This document shows positions 1-8,422 of a DNA stretch of 64,000 bases, piece after piece. This DNA comes from Sphingobacteriales bacterium (GTDB taxonomy: Bacteria; Bacteroidota; Bacteroidia; Chitinophagales; CAIOSU01): contig JAIXUD010000011.1 of assembly GCA_027483645.1 (NCBI GenBank), positions 1 to 64,000 on the forward strand, read 5' to 3'. The first letter of the stretch is position 1. Each line of letters begins with the position of its first letter. The notes beneath the pieces are model-generated. The model saw only the letters and a list, made by a program, of their open reading frames with translations. It was not told the DNA's origin and made no database searches. The position numbers were made by a program, and so were the translations under genes.

Positions 1-717
1 GGCGCAACTACGGCTGCCATCAACCCAACTACTGCTGGTACTTATACCGTAACGGTAACTACTAGCGGCTGCTCGGCTACTGCCTCAAGGGCATTGACGG
101 TGACGGCATTGCCAACGGCTGCCATCGGTGGCACGCAGACCATTTGTGCGGGCGGTTCTTCTACCTTCACGGCTAGTGGCGGCGGTACCTATGCTTGGAG
201 CACCGGCGCAACTACGGCTGCCATCAACCCAACTACTGCTGGTACTTATACCGTAACGGTGACCACTTCTGGCTGTTCTGCTACTGCCTCAAGGGCATTG
301 ACCGTAACGGCTTTGCCAACGGCTGCCATCGGTGGCACACAGACTATTTGTGCGGGCGGTTCTTCTACCTTCACGGCTAGTGGAGGCGGTACTTATGCTT
401 GGAGCACTGGCGCAACCACGGCGGCCATCAACCCAACTACTGCTGGTACTTATACCGTAACGGTGACCACGAGCGGCTGTTCGGCAACTGCCTCAAGGGC
501 ATTGACCGTAACGGCCTTGCCAACGGCTGCCATCGGTGGTACGCAGACTATCTGTGCGGGTGGTTCATCTACCTTCACGGCTAGCGGCGGCGGTACCTAT
601 GCTTGGAGCACTGGCGCAACTACGGCTGCCATCAACCCAACTACTGCTGGTACTTACACTGTAACGGTAACTACTAGCGGCTGCTCGGCTACTGCCTCAA
701 GGGCATTGACGGTGAAT
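1..717 (+). repeat. 204-bp tandem repeats encoding 68-aa Ig-like modules
   Basis: Full units begin at 106, 310 and 514 with GCATTGCCAACG or close variants, and the window opens inside a previous unit. The hexamer GGCGCA recurs at 1, 205, 409 and 613, exactly 204 bp apart. Units differ by only a few, mostly silent, bases, so they look recently homogenised by recombination or slippage. The array probably continues upstream of the window. Confidence 0.95.
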
Positions 718-1542
718 GCAGCACCTTCCGTAAGCATTAGCCCTACTACCGCAGCTGTATGTAATGGCGTGAGCGCTACCTTAACCGCTAGCGGAGGTGC
801 CTCTTATGCATGGAGCACCGGTGCAACTACTGCAGACGTTACCGTTGCCCCAGCATCCACCACCTCATATACCGTAACGGTTACCGGTTCTAACGGTTGT
901 ACTGCAACAGACAGCAAAAGTGTAATGGTTACTCAGCTTAGCCTTACTGGCACATGGCAAACGGGCGATTATGTTTTCGCTGGAGCCACCTCGGCCGGTT
1001 GGGGAACCGCCAGCAATTGGTATGTATACAATGGCAGTGCCTTCAACCCAGCTACTGTGGTGCCAACCACTACCAGCAACGTCTTCTTTTACCCTACATC
1101 AGCGCACACCTGCATTGTTAGAAGCAGTGCTAGCTTACAAGGTAGCAACAGTGCCAAAGATGTAACCATACAAGCCGGCGCAACCTTGAATGGTACTACC
1201 AATACCCGTACCATTAACGTGTATGGCAACTGGACCAACAACGGCACCTTTACCATGGGTAATTCTACAGTAGCTTTCCGTGGGGCGACCAATACCATCA
1301 CTAGCGCAGGTAGCAGCACCTTTAACAAAGTAACTATCAATAAATCATCCAATGCAGCGAAGGTGACTTTTGCGCAAGATTTCGGATGCGCTGATGAGTT
1401 CTTGGTTACGCAAGGCACGGTGGAAGTTCCACAGGATGTCACGGGTGAAGCGCCAGTTTTAACCGTTCAACCTAATGGCACCTTGATACTAAAAGAGAAA
1501 ACCAACGGGACATCCGGTGGTGAGTTTGATGTAATTCCTTAA
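1..1542 (+). CDS. Large cell-surface adhesin with Ig-like repeats, 3' end only
   Basis: The reading frame is already open at base 1, so this is the C-terminal 513 residues of a larger protein. It starts inside one 68-residue repeat, contains three nearly identical full copies, then one diverged copy (about 718-936). Each copy has the pattern CAGGSSTF, YAWSTGATT, TYTVTVT and SGC, with two cysteines. This matches Ig/PKD-like repeats of large secreted Bacteroidota proteins. After the repeats (from about 940) comes a beta-rich region with GNWTNNGTF and similar short strands, resembling a beta-solenoid. The end lacks a recognisable YPNP-type T9SS sorting domain, so how it is secreted or anchored is unclear. 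A role in surface adhesion or gliding is inference from the architecture. A strong hairpin follows the stop codon. Confidence 0.85.
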   Translation, partial: GATTAAINPTTAGTYTVTVTTSGCSATASRALTVTALPTAAIGGTQTICAGGSSTFTASGGGTYAWSTGATTAAINPTTAGTYTVTVTTSGCSATASRALTVTALPTAAIGGTQTICAGGSSTFTASGGGTYAWSTGATTAAINPTTAGTYTVTVTTSGCSATASRALTVTALPTAAIGGTQTICAGGSSTFTASGGGTYAWSTGATTAAINPTTAGTYTVTVTTSGCSATASRALTVNAAPSVSISPTTAAVCNGVSATLTASGGASYAWSTGATTADVTVAPASTTSYTVTVTGSNGCTATDSKSVMVTQLSLTGTWQTGDYVFAGATSAGWGTASNWYVYNGSAFNPATVVPTTTSNVFFYPTSAHTCIVRSSASLQGSNSAKDVTIQAGATLNGTTNTRTINVYGNWTNNGTFTMGNSTVAFRGATNTITSAGSSTFNKVTINKSSNAAKVTFAQDFGCADEFLVTQGTVEVPQDVTGEAPVLTVQPNGTLILKEKTNGTSGGEFDVIP

Positions 1543-1555
1543 ATCCGACACTATC

Positions 1556-1598
1556 AAAACGCAATCCGCCCGAGCATTATTTGGGCGGCTTGCGTTTT
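1556..1598 (+). terminator. Intrinsic terminator after the adhesin gene
   Basis: AAAACGCAA (1556-1564) pairs with TTGCGTTTT (1590-1598), and inside it CCGCCC (1566-1571) pairs with GGGCGG (1583-1588). A single mismatch separates the two helices. The stem starts 14 bases after the stop codon. Confidence 0.8.
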
Positions 1599-1678
1599 GT
1601 GTAGGGAGCCTGTGCCGCACCTTATGAGGGCAGTAGTATTGATTTTTTCATTAAATTTGCTGTGCCTAACAACCCGCA

Positions 1679-2632
1679 ATGGACGCCCCTTTTAGTACCC
1701 CTATCTTATTCCTTATATTCAACCGCCCCGATACTACTCTTGAGGTATTTGAAGAAATAAGGAAGGTGCGCCCCGCTAAGCTATACGTTGCCGCCGACGG
1801 ACCCAGAGCCAACAGGCCCGATGAAGTGGCAAAGTGCCTAGAAACCAGGGCAGTAATAAGTAAAGTAGACTGGCCATGCGAGGTGATTACCCTATTTAGG
1901 GAAGGCAACCTAGGATGCAAACGGGCAGTAAGCTCAGCAATTACTTGGTTTTTTGAACAGGTTGAAGAAGGAATAATTTTGGAGGACGATTGCTTGCCAT
2001 CGCCTACTTTTTTTACCTATTGTGCCACCCTATTGGAGCACTACCGCTACGATGAAAGAATAATGCATATTGGTGGCGATGGCTTAGATAATGGCATAAG
2101 CTATGGCGATGGCTCCTACTATATTTCTCCTTTCCCGCTTATTTGGGGCTGGGCATCATGGCGTAGAGCTTGGAATCTGTATGATGTTGATATGGCTAGC
2201 TATCCACGGTTTAAGGAAATGGACAAAATTGCCGACATATTTCCCGAGGTAACCTACCAAAAAATATGGCTAAGCTCTTTTGATGATATTTATAGCGGCA
2301 AAATTGACTCGTGGGACTATCAATGGTCTTATGCCGTTTTCAGCAACGGTGGCATGGCCTTGGTGCCCAATTGCAATTTGATTTCGAATATCGGCTTTCG
2401 GGAAGACGCCACACATACCATTACGGATTCGCACCGTTCGGCAAGGCCCCGCTTTGATATACCGCAAATAGTACACCCCACTTTTATCATCCCCGATAAA
2501 AAGGCCATAGCATGGAATATGCTTCACAACTTCTTTACCAAACCCAAAGAAAGCCCCTTGGAAAGGTTTGCCCTTTACCGGTTTGTGCGGTCGGTGTATG
2601 GTAAGATTAGAAGTTTATTGGGGTTAAACTGA
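1679..2632 (+). CDS. HlpA-like glycosyltransferase (GT-A fold)
   Basis: 317 residues without signal peptide, so cytoplasmic. The N-terminus (ILFLIFNRPDTT, residues 9-20) is the nucleotide-sugar-binding beta strand of GT2-like enzymes. A DxD-like motif, ILEDDCLPS, lies near residue 100, and FPLIWGWASWRRAW near 155 is typical of the hemolysin-HlpA-like glycosyltransferase group. It probably transfers a sugar to a surface glycan or lipid; donor and acceptor cannot be read from the sequence. ATG at 1679 is preceded by the -7 box TAAATTTG at 1652-1659. It stands alone between two terminators, away from the polysaccharide cluster at 34.7-45.3 kb. Confidence 0.8.
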   Translation: MDAPFSTPILFLIFNRPDTTLEVFEEIRKVRPAKLYVAADGPRANRPDEVAKCLETRAVISKVDWPCEVITLFREGNLGCKRAVSSAITWFFEQVEEGIILEDDCLPSPTFFTYCATLLEHYRYDERIMHIGGDGLDNGISYGDGSYYISPFPLIWGWASWRRAWNLYDVDMASYPRFKEMDKIADIFPEVTYQKIWLSSFDDIYSGKIDSWDYQWSYAVFSNGGMALVPNCNLISNIGFREDATHTITDSHRSARPRFDIPQIVHPTFIIPDKKAIAWNMLHNFFTKPKESPLERFALYRFVRSVYGKIRSLLGLN

Positions 2633-2714
2633 TTTTATACCCTTTATAAACGGTGTGCTGTTTGCAATACCGCAAAGCCATTACCTTTTTCATGCTTCGG
2701 GCAAGCGGCCCAAT

Positions 2715-2744
2715 AAAAAAGGGGCCACCTTGCGGCAGCCCCTT
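2715..2744 (-). terminator. Terminator of the beta-barrel gene
   Basis: AAGGGGC (2719-2725) pairs with GCCCCTT (2738-2744). Read on the minus strand the stem is followed by a run of T residues (2715-2720), as expected for the gene ending at 2769. Confidence 0.8.
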
Positions 2745-2768
2745 CTGTAAAGTATATTTCAATAGGTA

Positions 2769-3422
2769 TTAGTCGATTGGCAATACGTAGATAAAGCCAA
2801 GCTCAACACCACCGGTTACGTTAGTAGTTTTTTCATCACCAAAAATTCCGCCTTCGGTAGTAGCGCTAGTCAACGCACCATCAAAGCGCAAACCAGCATT
2901 GATTTTAAAGTTCTCGTGAACATTGAAGCCCAAGCCGAAGCCTAATACCAAACCAATGTTCAAACCTTCCAGCTCATCTTTAACATCAATATCAGGTATA
3001 AAACCTGTTGGGTCTTCGATGTTACCAGAAAGCAACAAACCAAACTGAGGGCCGAAATTGCCTTGGAAGTAAACTACCTCTTCAGAATTGGTGTTGAAAT
3101 GAAGCAATATCGGAATTTTAAGGTATTTAACCTGTAACTTGCTTCCGTCTTCGCCAAACGAGGTGAAATTTTGTCCTTGGCTAGAGTACAAGAAATCGGC
3201 ACCCAAACCAAAGCCATCAGTAAAGTGGTAATTAAGAGTGGCACCAAGCGTATATCCGAAGGTGGTCTTATAATCAAGTTCATCGCCCGCATCAGAGAAG
3301 TCACTGTTGAACATCCATGTTGTTATTGGGGTTACTTTCAAACCTGCATGCAATCCTTTTTGCGCGAAAGCAGCCGGCAACATGAGCATAAATGCAGCAG
3401 CAATTAGAACTAACTTTTTCAT
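2769..3422 (-). CDS. Outer-membrane beta-barrel (porin-like) protein
   Basis: 217 residues. An N-terminal signal peptide (MKKLVLIAAAF...AFAQ, cleavage about residue 20) precedes alternating amphipathic strands rich in Gly and aromatics, such as TTFGYTLGATLNYHF, GLGADFLYSSQ and VGLVLGFGLGF-like segments. This fits the outer-membrane beta-barrel domain of Bacteroidota porin-family proteins with about eight strands. No specific substrate can be assigned. The promoter is visible on the minus strand: TATCTTTG (plus-strand CAAAGATA, 3451-3458) with CAAA (TTTG) about 22 bases further upstream. Confidence 0.8.
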   Translation of the reverse strand: MKKLVLIAAAFMLMLPAAFAQKGLHAGLKVTPITTWMFNSDFSDAGDELDYKTTFGYTLGATLNYHFTDGFGLGADFLYSSQGQNFTSFGEDGSKLQVKYLKIPILLHFNTNSEEVVYFQGNFGPQFGLLLSGNIEDPTGFIPDIDVKDELEGLNIGLVLGFGLGFNVHENFKINAGLRFDGALTSATTEGGIFGDEKTTNVTGGVELGFIYVLPID

Positions 3423-3514
3423 TGTGGTAGTTTTTTCGTGATAGAATGCTCAAAGATAGATATTTTTAAAGGGGAAAAACCAAATGCCCTGTGGCATTAT
3501 AAACGCATACGCTG

Positions 3515-5272
3515 TTGAAAAACTTTATACTATTCATTTTCGCTGGAGCGGTGCTGTTTTTGGTACCATTAAAGGGGTTAGCGGGCAATGCTGAAAATGC
3601 ACTGAAATACCTGCACGCTGGCGAATATGCAAATGCCCGTGTTTACTTGGAAAAAGGCCTAGCAAAGGACAGTAACGACTATGCCATACGCTACCTATGG
3701 GCTACCTACTTTGCGGCTGATGACAATACCCTTAGAAACGTGGATAGTGCTCACTTACACCTAAGTGTGGCCCTACCTTTCCCAGATAGTACGATTAAAG
3801 AAAAAGTGGTACGAAAAAACACCTACCTGGGGGTGCGGCCTTACAACATGCAAAAACTGCTGGCAACCCTTACTGCCGAGGCCTACCAAATAGCCGATAG
3901 CACCGCTTCGCTGGAGGGGTGGGAGCACTTTATTGCCTTATACCCGCATTCGCCGAGGTTGATGGAGGCGATAGCTAACCGCAACGAGCAAGCCTTTGCA
4001 CAAGCCAGTGCCTTGAACACTTACGAAAGCTTTAATTACTTCATAGAGCAGTACCCTGATGCCCTGCAAATACCCCAAGCCCGTAAGCTATACGAGAACT
4101 TGCTATACCAAGAAATGACCAAAGCGGGCACTTGGCAGATTTATAAGGACTTTATTGACAAATACCCCGATAGCGACTACTATGCCGAGGCCAAGGCTAA
4201 GTACGAGCGCTTGTTTTATGAAGACAAAACGGCCGGGGGCACCTTGCAAGATTATACCGATTTTATAGCCCTATACCCCACCAACCCTTATGTGGCCGAG
4301 GCCGAGGATAGGGTATACCAGATAGAAACACCCCACAAAACGGCTGCCGAATACGCCAACTTTGTAAGCCGCTACCCACGCAACCACAACATTAACCAAG
4401 CTTGGGAAGAACTGTACTTTGCCTACAACGTGAGCCGCAGCACGGAAGAGCTGAAGCGGTTTAGCGCCTTGTACCCCGCCTACCCCAATCAAAAGCAATT
4501 GGAAAACGACCTACGCTATGCTGCTATGGAAATACGGCTAGATGAGGTGGGCGAACTATATGGCTATGTGGACAGCCTCAGCGGACAGGTAATTATAAGT
4601 GCCCAATACCCTGATGCGTACCCGTTTTCGGAGAGCCTTGCAGCAGTATCATTAATGGAGTGCGAAGATAATTGTCAATATGGCTATATTGACCCTACCG
4701 GCACACTCATTATTACACCCAAGTATAGCGATGCAGGCCCTTTCAAGCAAGGGCTGGCGCTGGTATCAGTAGGCGATTGCAGCACGGGTAAGTGCAAGTG
4801 GGGCTTCATCAATAGAAAAGGTATAGCCGTGGTGCCGATAGTGTATGATGATGCGGTAAGCTTTAGCGAAGGCTTGGCGCTGGTGCGCAAAGGAAGTAAC
4901 TATGGCTTTGTGAACGGTAACGGTACCGTAATAATACCACCTACCCTAACCGATGCCTATTCCTTCTCCGAAGGTTTGGCCGCTTACCGCACCGATTCGC
5001 TTTGGGGGTATATGGATACCACTGGACGAACCGTTATTGCCCCGCAGTTCCGCCAAGCGCGGTCGTTTCATGAAGAGCTCGCACCCGCCATTGATGCGGA
5101 AGGCAAATGGGGGTACATTAATCGCGCTGGCGCCTGGGCCATACCACCGCAATACAACGCCGCCGAGCCCTTCCTAAACGGCCAAGCAAAAGTGCTGCTT
5201 AAACAGCAAAAGAAAAAGGTTTGGGAAACTGTGGAACTGGTGATAGATAAAACGGGGAAGGTGGTGGAGTAG
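3515..5272 (+). CDS. Secreted TPR-like / WG-repeat protein
   Basis: 585 residues, starting at TTG (3515); no in-frame ATG lies nearby, and the TTG directly opens a signal peptide (KNFILFIFAGAVLFLV, cut near GLAG). Residues about 25-320 are helical repeats of the tetratricopeptide/YbgF kind, with recurring F...YP motifs (FIALYPHSP, FIEQYPDA, FIDKYPDSD, FIALYPTNP, FVSRYPRN). Residues about 340-570 are at least five WG beta-hairpin repeats (YGYIDPTG, WGFINRKG, YGFVNGNG, WGYMDTTG, WGYINRAG). WG repeats are common in exported proteins of this phylum; binding partner and function are unknown. Codon use matches its neighbours. Confidence 0.85.
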   Translation: MKNFILFIFAGAVLFLVPLKGLAGNAENALKYLHAGEYANARVYLEKGLAKDSNDYAIRYLWATYFAADDNTLRNVDSAHLHLSVALPFPDSTIKEKVVRKNTYLGVRPYNMQKLLATLTAEAYQIADSTASLEGWEHFIALYPHSPRLMEAIANRNEQAFAQASALNTYESFNYFIEQYPDALQIPQARKLYENLLYQEMTKAGTWQIYKDFIDKYPDSDYYAEAKAKYERLFYEDKTAGGTLQDYTDFIALYPTNPYVAEAEDRVYQIETPHKTAAEYANFVSRYPRNHNINQAWEELYFAYNVSRSTEELKRFSALYPAYPNQKQLENDLRYAAMEIRLDEVGELYGYVDSLSGQVIISAQYPDAYPFSESLAAVSLMECEDNCQYGYIDPTGTLIITPKYSDAGPFKQGLALVSVGDCSTGKCKWGFINRKGIAVVPIVYDDAVSFSEGLALVRKGSNYGFVNGNGTVIIPPTLTDAYSFSEGLAAYRTDSLWGYMDTTGRTVIAPQFRQARSFHEELAPAIDAEGKWGYINRAGAWAIPPQYNAAEPFLNGQAKVLLKQQKKKVWETVELVIDKTGKVVE

Positions 5273-5282
5273 GGAAAAATAG

Positions 5283-5311
5283 CTCGGCCCATTGCTGTGC
5301 AATGGGCCGAG
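5283..5311. terminator. Perfect 13-bp hairpin, probably bidirectional terminator
   Basis: CTCGGCCCATTGC (5283-5295) and GCAATGGGCCGAG (5299-5311) form a perfect stem with a TGT loop. On the minus strand it is followed by CTATTTTTCCC. It sits between the WG-repeat gene (+) and the small convergent gene ending at 5332 (-), so it can serve both. Confidence 0.8.
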
Positions 5312-5331
5312 TAGTTAACATGCTTAAATAG

Positions 5332-5427
5332 TTACTTTTTTCCTCCGCCGTATTCAGGATTGTTAGGGTTCAACTGGTTGGCGTGGTTGTCAAGCTCTGC
5401 TTGCGTGTACTCTCTTTCTTTGTCCAT
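5332..5427 (-). CDS. 31-residue hydrophilic protein (LDNHANQLNPNNPEY)
   Basis: ATG at 5425-5427 to TAA at 5332-5334 gives 31 residues: an acidic/basic start (MDKEREYTQ), the core LDNHANQLNPNNPEY and a GGGKK tail. The core resembles tiny conserved proteins of Bacteroidota and other bacteria that carry an N-x-x-N-P-N-N-x-x-Y signature; I recall the pattern but cannot search it. Composition is highly polar with no membrane segment, so it is probably cytosolic and disordered. It lies in a minus-strand run of small genes (5332-6462) and is followed by a perfect hairpin. Too short for most gene callers. Confidence 0.65.
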   Translation of the reverse strand: MDKEREYTQAELDNHANQLNPNNPEYGGGKK

Positions 5428-5488
5428 GGTATTTAGGGGTTTTGAAATGATATAATAAATTATGTTATTGATTAGTGTTTCTTCATTA

Positions 5489-5842
5489 CTATATAAATTC
5501 AATTATCTCCGCATGAATCACAACATGCACACGGTTAGGGTTTTGCAGCATATCATAGGTTACGTTTATCAGTGTTCGAGCTCCCGTGAGTTCTACCCCT
5601 GCAGATTTTGCGTTGGAAATCAGGTTTGACTTCGCCTCGGCAAACAGACCCTCCGCATTTTTAATCCCCATTGTTGCCGTTCGTGCAGTGGCACTACCTG
5701 TAAAGCTGCCTAAAACTTTAAAGTTTTTTTGACCAAGTTGCACTTGAGTCTGCACTTGGTTACCAATGTTACCCGTGTAAATAACGGTTTTACATGCTGC
5801 AAGAACAAATAATGCAAGTGCTACGATTAACAAGTTTTTCAT
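5489..5842 (-). CDS. Small lipoprotein (DUF6567-like)
   Basis: 117 residues. The N-terminus MKNLLIVALALFVLAAC is a lipoprotein signal with the lipobox LAAC, so the mature protein starts at Cys17 and is lipid-anchored in the envelope. The rest (VLGSFTGSATARTA..., FAEAKSNLISNAKSAGVELTG, LINVTYDML, VVIHAEIIEF) has the order of small Bacteroidota lipoproteins of the DUF6567 type: a Gly/Ser stretch, an AEAKxNL helix and a final beta strand. Function unknown. It follows the XRE regulator gene by 11 bases, so the two are probably co-transcribed. Confidence 0.7.
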   Translation of the reverse strand: MKNLLIVALALFVLAACKTVIYTGNIGNQVQTQVQLGQKNFKVLGSFTGSATARTATMGIKNAEGLFAEAKSNLISNAKSAGVELTGARTLINVTYDMLQNPNRVHVVIHAEIIEFI

Positions 5843-5853
5843 GTTGGGTTGTT

Positions 5854-6168
5854 TTATTTTATGGTTTGTGTATTAGTTAATATAGCTTTCAATTCTGTCA
5901 TTTCCTTAAGTAAATCCTGCATTAATTGGACTTGATGTTGTGCTGATCCGTTAAATGGTTGCCCATCATTATTTGTTTCAATGAAAAAGCGTTCAGTAGA
6001 CACTTCCAATACTTGCAATACTTGCTCAAGCCTATCTACCGTCAGCCTTGACTCTCCACGTTCCATACGCCCATAATTGGCCGGATCTATACTCAACTGA
6101 TGGGCGACATACTCTTGAGTTATACCTTTGGCATTGCGCAAAGCCCTAAGCCGTTCGTGTATTTTCAT
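5854..6168 (-). CDS. XRE-family helix-turn-helix regulator
   Basis: 104 residues from the chosen ATG at 6168 (MKIHERLRALRNAKG); an in-frame ATG 33 bases upstream would add 11 residues outside the fold. Residues 4-58 form a classical Cro/CI-type HTH: LRALRNAKGITQEYVA, then DPANYGRMERGES as the recognition part. The C-terminal half is helical and polar and could dimerise. It reads into the small lipoprotein gene with 11 bases between. Target sites are unknown, and the small downstream genes are candidates. Confidence 0.85.
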   Translation of the reverse strand: MKIHERLRALRNAKGITQEYVAHQLSIDPANYGRMERGESRLTVDRLEQVLQVLEVSTERFFIETNNDGQPFNGSAQHQVQLMQDLLKEMTELKAILTNTQTIK

Positions 6169-6254
6169 TTTACCTAAGTCCGAAATTAAATGGCATTCCA
6201 TTTTTTTACAAGGCGTTTACTGTGAGAAGTGAGGCGATTGTCGCTTAAATAGTA

Positions 6255-6285
6255 AGGCTCCCGATAACGGTGCCATCGGGAGCCT
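6255..6285 (-). terminator. Perfect 11-bp hairpin terminator
   Basis: AGGCTCCCGAT (6255-6265) pairs perfectly with ATCGGGAGCCT (6275-6285). It starts ten bases beyond the stop codon of the small gene at 6295-6462 (-). The following minus-strand T tract is weak (TTACTATTT). Confidence 0.7.
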
Positions 6286-6294
6286 CACACCTAC

Positions 6295-6462
6295 CTACTT
6301 TGAATCCGAGGACTTAGGTTTATCCACTTTATCATTTTCTTCAGCGGCTCTTTTAGCCCGGGAAGGAAACGAATTGGGTGGAGTCTGGCCCTTGTTCCTT
6401 TCCGCATTTGCCCTTTCGATTCTTGCGGCATCTTCACGTGTCATTGGTTTCTTTTTGTTCAT
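6295..6462 (-). CDS. 55-residue seed-maturation-protein-like (SMP) small protein
   Basis: ATG at 6460-6462, stop at 6295-6297. The protein is polar: MNKKKPMTREDAARIERANA, then ERNKGQTPPN, SFPSRAKRAAEEND and a charged tail. The order T-x-x-DAARIxxAxA, a Gly/Pro/Asn-rich linker, SFxSRAxxAA matches the seed maturation protein (SMP, LEA group) motif, which also occurs as short bacterial proteins. A stress-protective role is inference. It is transcribed alone, with a perfect hairpin after it, and diverges from the histidine kinase gene. No membrane segment or signal is visible. Confidence 0.65.
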   Translation of the reverse strand: MNKKKPMTREDAARIERANAERNKGQTPPNSFPSRAKRAAEENDKVDKPKSSDSK

Positions 6463-6650
6463 TTTGATGAGTTTAGTAAGGTTGATTAATAATTACACCT
6501 CAAAGAAACAACCTCACAGGAGCACCGCTAGCGAGATGTAACCAATAGATTAACTGGTGTAACAAAAGGCGTTATTCGTGTAATGAAATGCGAAAGCAAT
6601 ACTTGTAGGCGCAGTAAATATTACATAAATTGCGAATTGAAATACGCACA

Positions 6651-7643
6651 ATGGAAGTAATAAAATGGATATTAAGGATTATATGGTGGGGGGTTATTTT
6701 GATATTGTGTGCAAAAATAGTTTCAGGTGGAACTGTTGAAGAAAAGCACCTTTTCCCTGCCTTGGGCATATGGATAGCAATGCTCCTGTTGTTTTATTTT
6801 AATCGCTTTTTGTTCCGCCAAGTATTGAGGCGAGGATATTTCATTTGGTACTTTATTCTAGCACTCAGCCAAGCTGCTGGTGTGGCTTTTCTAACATATA
6901 TTTTGTTTGCCAATATTGGATATGCCGAAACCAGCTCTCAAGAGACCGCTTTAAGCACAGTGGCGTTGTTTGGAATGGTGTTGTTAGTCAACTTACAGGT
7001 TACCATCGTTAAAGACTGGTTTAGAAGTGTGTTTATTGAGAAACGTTTGGCCCAAACCGAGCACCAATTGGCAAGAGTGAAACTCAACCCGCACTTTTTT
7101 AAAAATGTTCTTAACGACTTGTATTCGCTTGTATATCTCAAGAAAGATGAAGCGGCTGAAGCAGTAGTTGAGCTTAAGGATTTAATGGAGTATATAATTT
7201 ATGATGCCGATGTGAACTACATTCCTTTAGAAAGAGAGCTTGCAGCAATTCAACAACTCGTCAATATTCAAAAGCATAGGCTTCCTGCGCATGTATCTGT
7301 CAATTATCAATTGTTTATTGATAATGGCAAAGTTTTAGTACCGCCTATGATGTTATTTCCATTTATGGAAAACGTATACCGCCACGCAGATCTTACTAGC
7401 GAAGGTGCCCATATAGATGTAAAACTGCGTGTAAAAGGCGATGCACTAATGTACAGGGTGAAAAGTAAACTGGCGAATAGCAAGCCAACGTCTTCAAAAC
7501 CTGGCGGAATTGGAATAAGCACTTTAGAAAATAGATTGTATGAAAGCTACGGACTGCTGGGTTATCTACTAGATAAAAAGGAAGAAAAGGGATGCTATTA
7601 TGCCAAGCTAGAAATATTCGGACTCAAAAATTCCCCACAATGA
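6651..7643 (+). CDS. LytS-type sensor histidine kinase
   Basis: 330 residues from ATG 6651 (a TTG 21 bases upstream is less likely). Four membrane segments fill about residues 5-135. The cytoplasmic part has a His_kinase (LytS) domain: NPHFFKNVLNDLYSL with the phospho-acceptor His, MLFPFMENVYRHA as the N box, and GGIGISTLENRL as the G box. FFKN replaces the usual FLFN, an uncommon variant beside the acceptor His. The gene overlaps the LytTR regulator by 4 bases (ATGA), so kinase and regulator are translationally coupled partners. Signal unknown; the short loops suggest sensing within the membrane. Confidence 0.85.
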   Translation: MEVIKWILRIIWWGVILILCAKIVSGGTVEEKHLFPALGIWIAMLLLFYFNRFLFRQVLRRGYFIWYFILALSQAAGVAFLTYILFANIGYAETSSQETALSTVALFGMVLLVNLQVTIVKDWFRSVFIEKRLAQTEHQLARVKLNPHFFKNVLNDLYSLVYLKKDEAAEAVVELKDLMEYIIYDADVNYIPLERELAAIQQLVNIQKHRLPAHVSVNYQLFIDNGKVLVPPMMLFPFMENVYRHADLTSEGAHIDVKLRVKGDALMYRVKSKLANSKPTSSKPGGIGISTLENRLYESYGLLGYLLDKKEEKGCYYAKLEIFGLKNSPQ

Positions 7644-8371
7644 AAATCAAGTGCATAGCTATTGATGACCATCAATCATCCTTAGATCTAATAGAGAACT
7701 ACGCATCTAAACTAGATTACTTAGAGTGGGTGGGAGGGTTTACTGACCCATTGCATGCAATTAACAAAATGGATGGCATTAGTCCTGACCTTATTTTTCT
7801 TGACATGCAAATGCCAGGAATGAGCGGGCTTGATTTTCTAAAAACGAAAAAGCCTCAGCAGCCAATCATCATTATATCCGACTACAAAGATTATGCTTTT
7901 GATTCTTATACTGTAAGCAATGAGCATGGCATAGTAATTATAGACTACTTAGCTAAAATAATACTACTACCTCGGTTTATACAAGCTTGCGAGAAAGCTA
8001 AACATCATATTCAAAACATCCCGAAAGATGATGACCATATCCTATTTGTGAAAACTGAAGGGCACAAAATGCAGCAGATTAATATGAAGGACATTATCTT
8101 CATTGAAGCAGATGGACAACTAATGAAGTTTTTTGCGGTAAGTAATGACCGTCCAACGTTTCAAGTGCGCATAACTATGGGGGAATTAGAACAGAGGTTG
8201 CATAAATTTAATTTTATCAGGATACACGACAAGCATTTGGTAAACACTTCATGCATAAAACTTTTTGAAGCTCCTGATTCAATTTTCCTAGCCAATAACA
8301 AAGAACTTACGGTAAGCAAAACCTATCAAAAAGCAGTGAAAGATTATTTTAATCTTAAGCGATTAGGTTAG
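7640..8371 (+). CDS. LytTR-family response regulator
   Basis: 243 residues from ATG 7640, overlapping the kinase stop (ATGA). The receiver domain (residues 1-120) shows the acidic pocket IAIDDH, the phospho-acceptor Asp in LIFLDMQMPGMSG, the switch Ser in IIIISDYKDY and the conserved Lys in IDYLAK. The LytTR DNA-binding domain (about 140-240) includes DIIFIEADGQ, FIRIHDKHLVN and ELTVSKTYQKAV. The stretch around SNEHGIVIIDYLAKIILLP is longer than usual near the signalling face. It should bind imperfect direct repeats upstream of its targets, which cannot be located here. Confidence 0.88.
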   Translation: MKIKCIAIDDHQSSLDLIENYASKLDYLEWVGGFTDPLHAINKMDGISPDLIFLDMQMPGMSGLDFLKTKKPQQPIIIISDYKDYAFDSYTVSNEHGIVIIDYLAKIILLPRFIQACEKAKHHIQNIPKDDDHILFVKTEGHKMQQINMKDIIFIEADGQLMKFFAVSNDRPTFQVRITMGELEQRLHKFNFIRIHDKHLVNTSCIKLFEAPDSIFLANNKELTVSKTYQKAVKDYFNLKRLG

Positions 8372-8422
8372 TACTGGTCCTTCCCCCCTTTTCCCCACCC
8401 ACATTTGCCTATCTTTATTACT

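Noticed and set aside
1-717. Tandem repeats as a CRISPR array
   Set aside because: The units are 204 bp, contiguous, without spacers and in one open reading frame; they encode protein modules.
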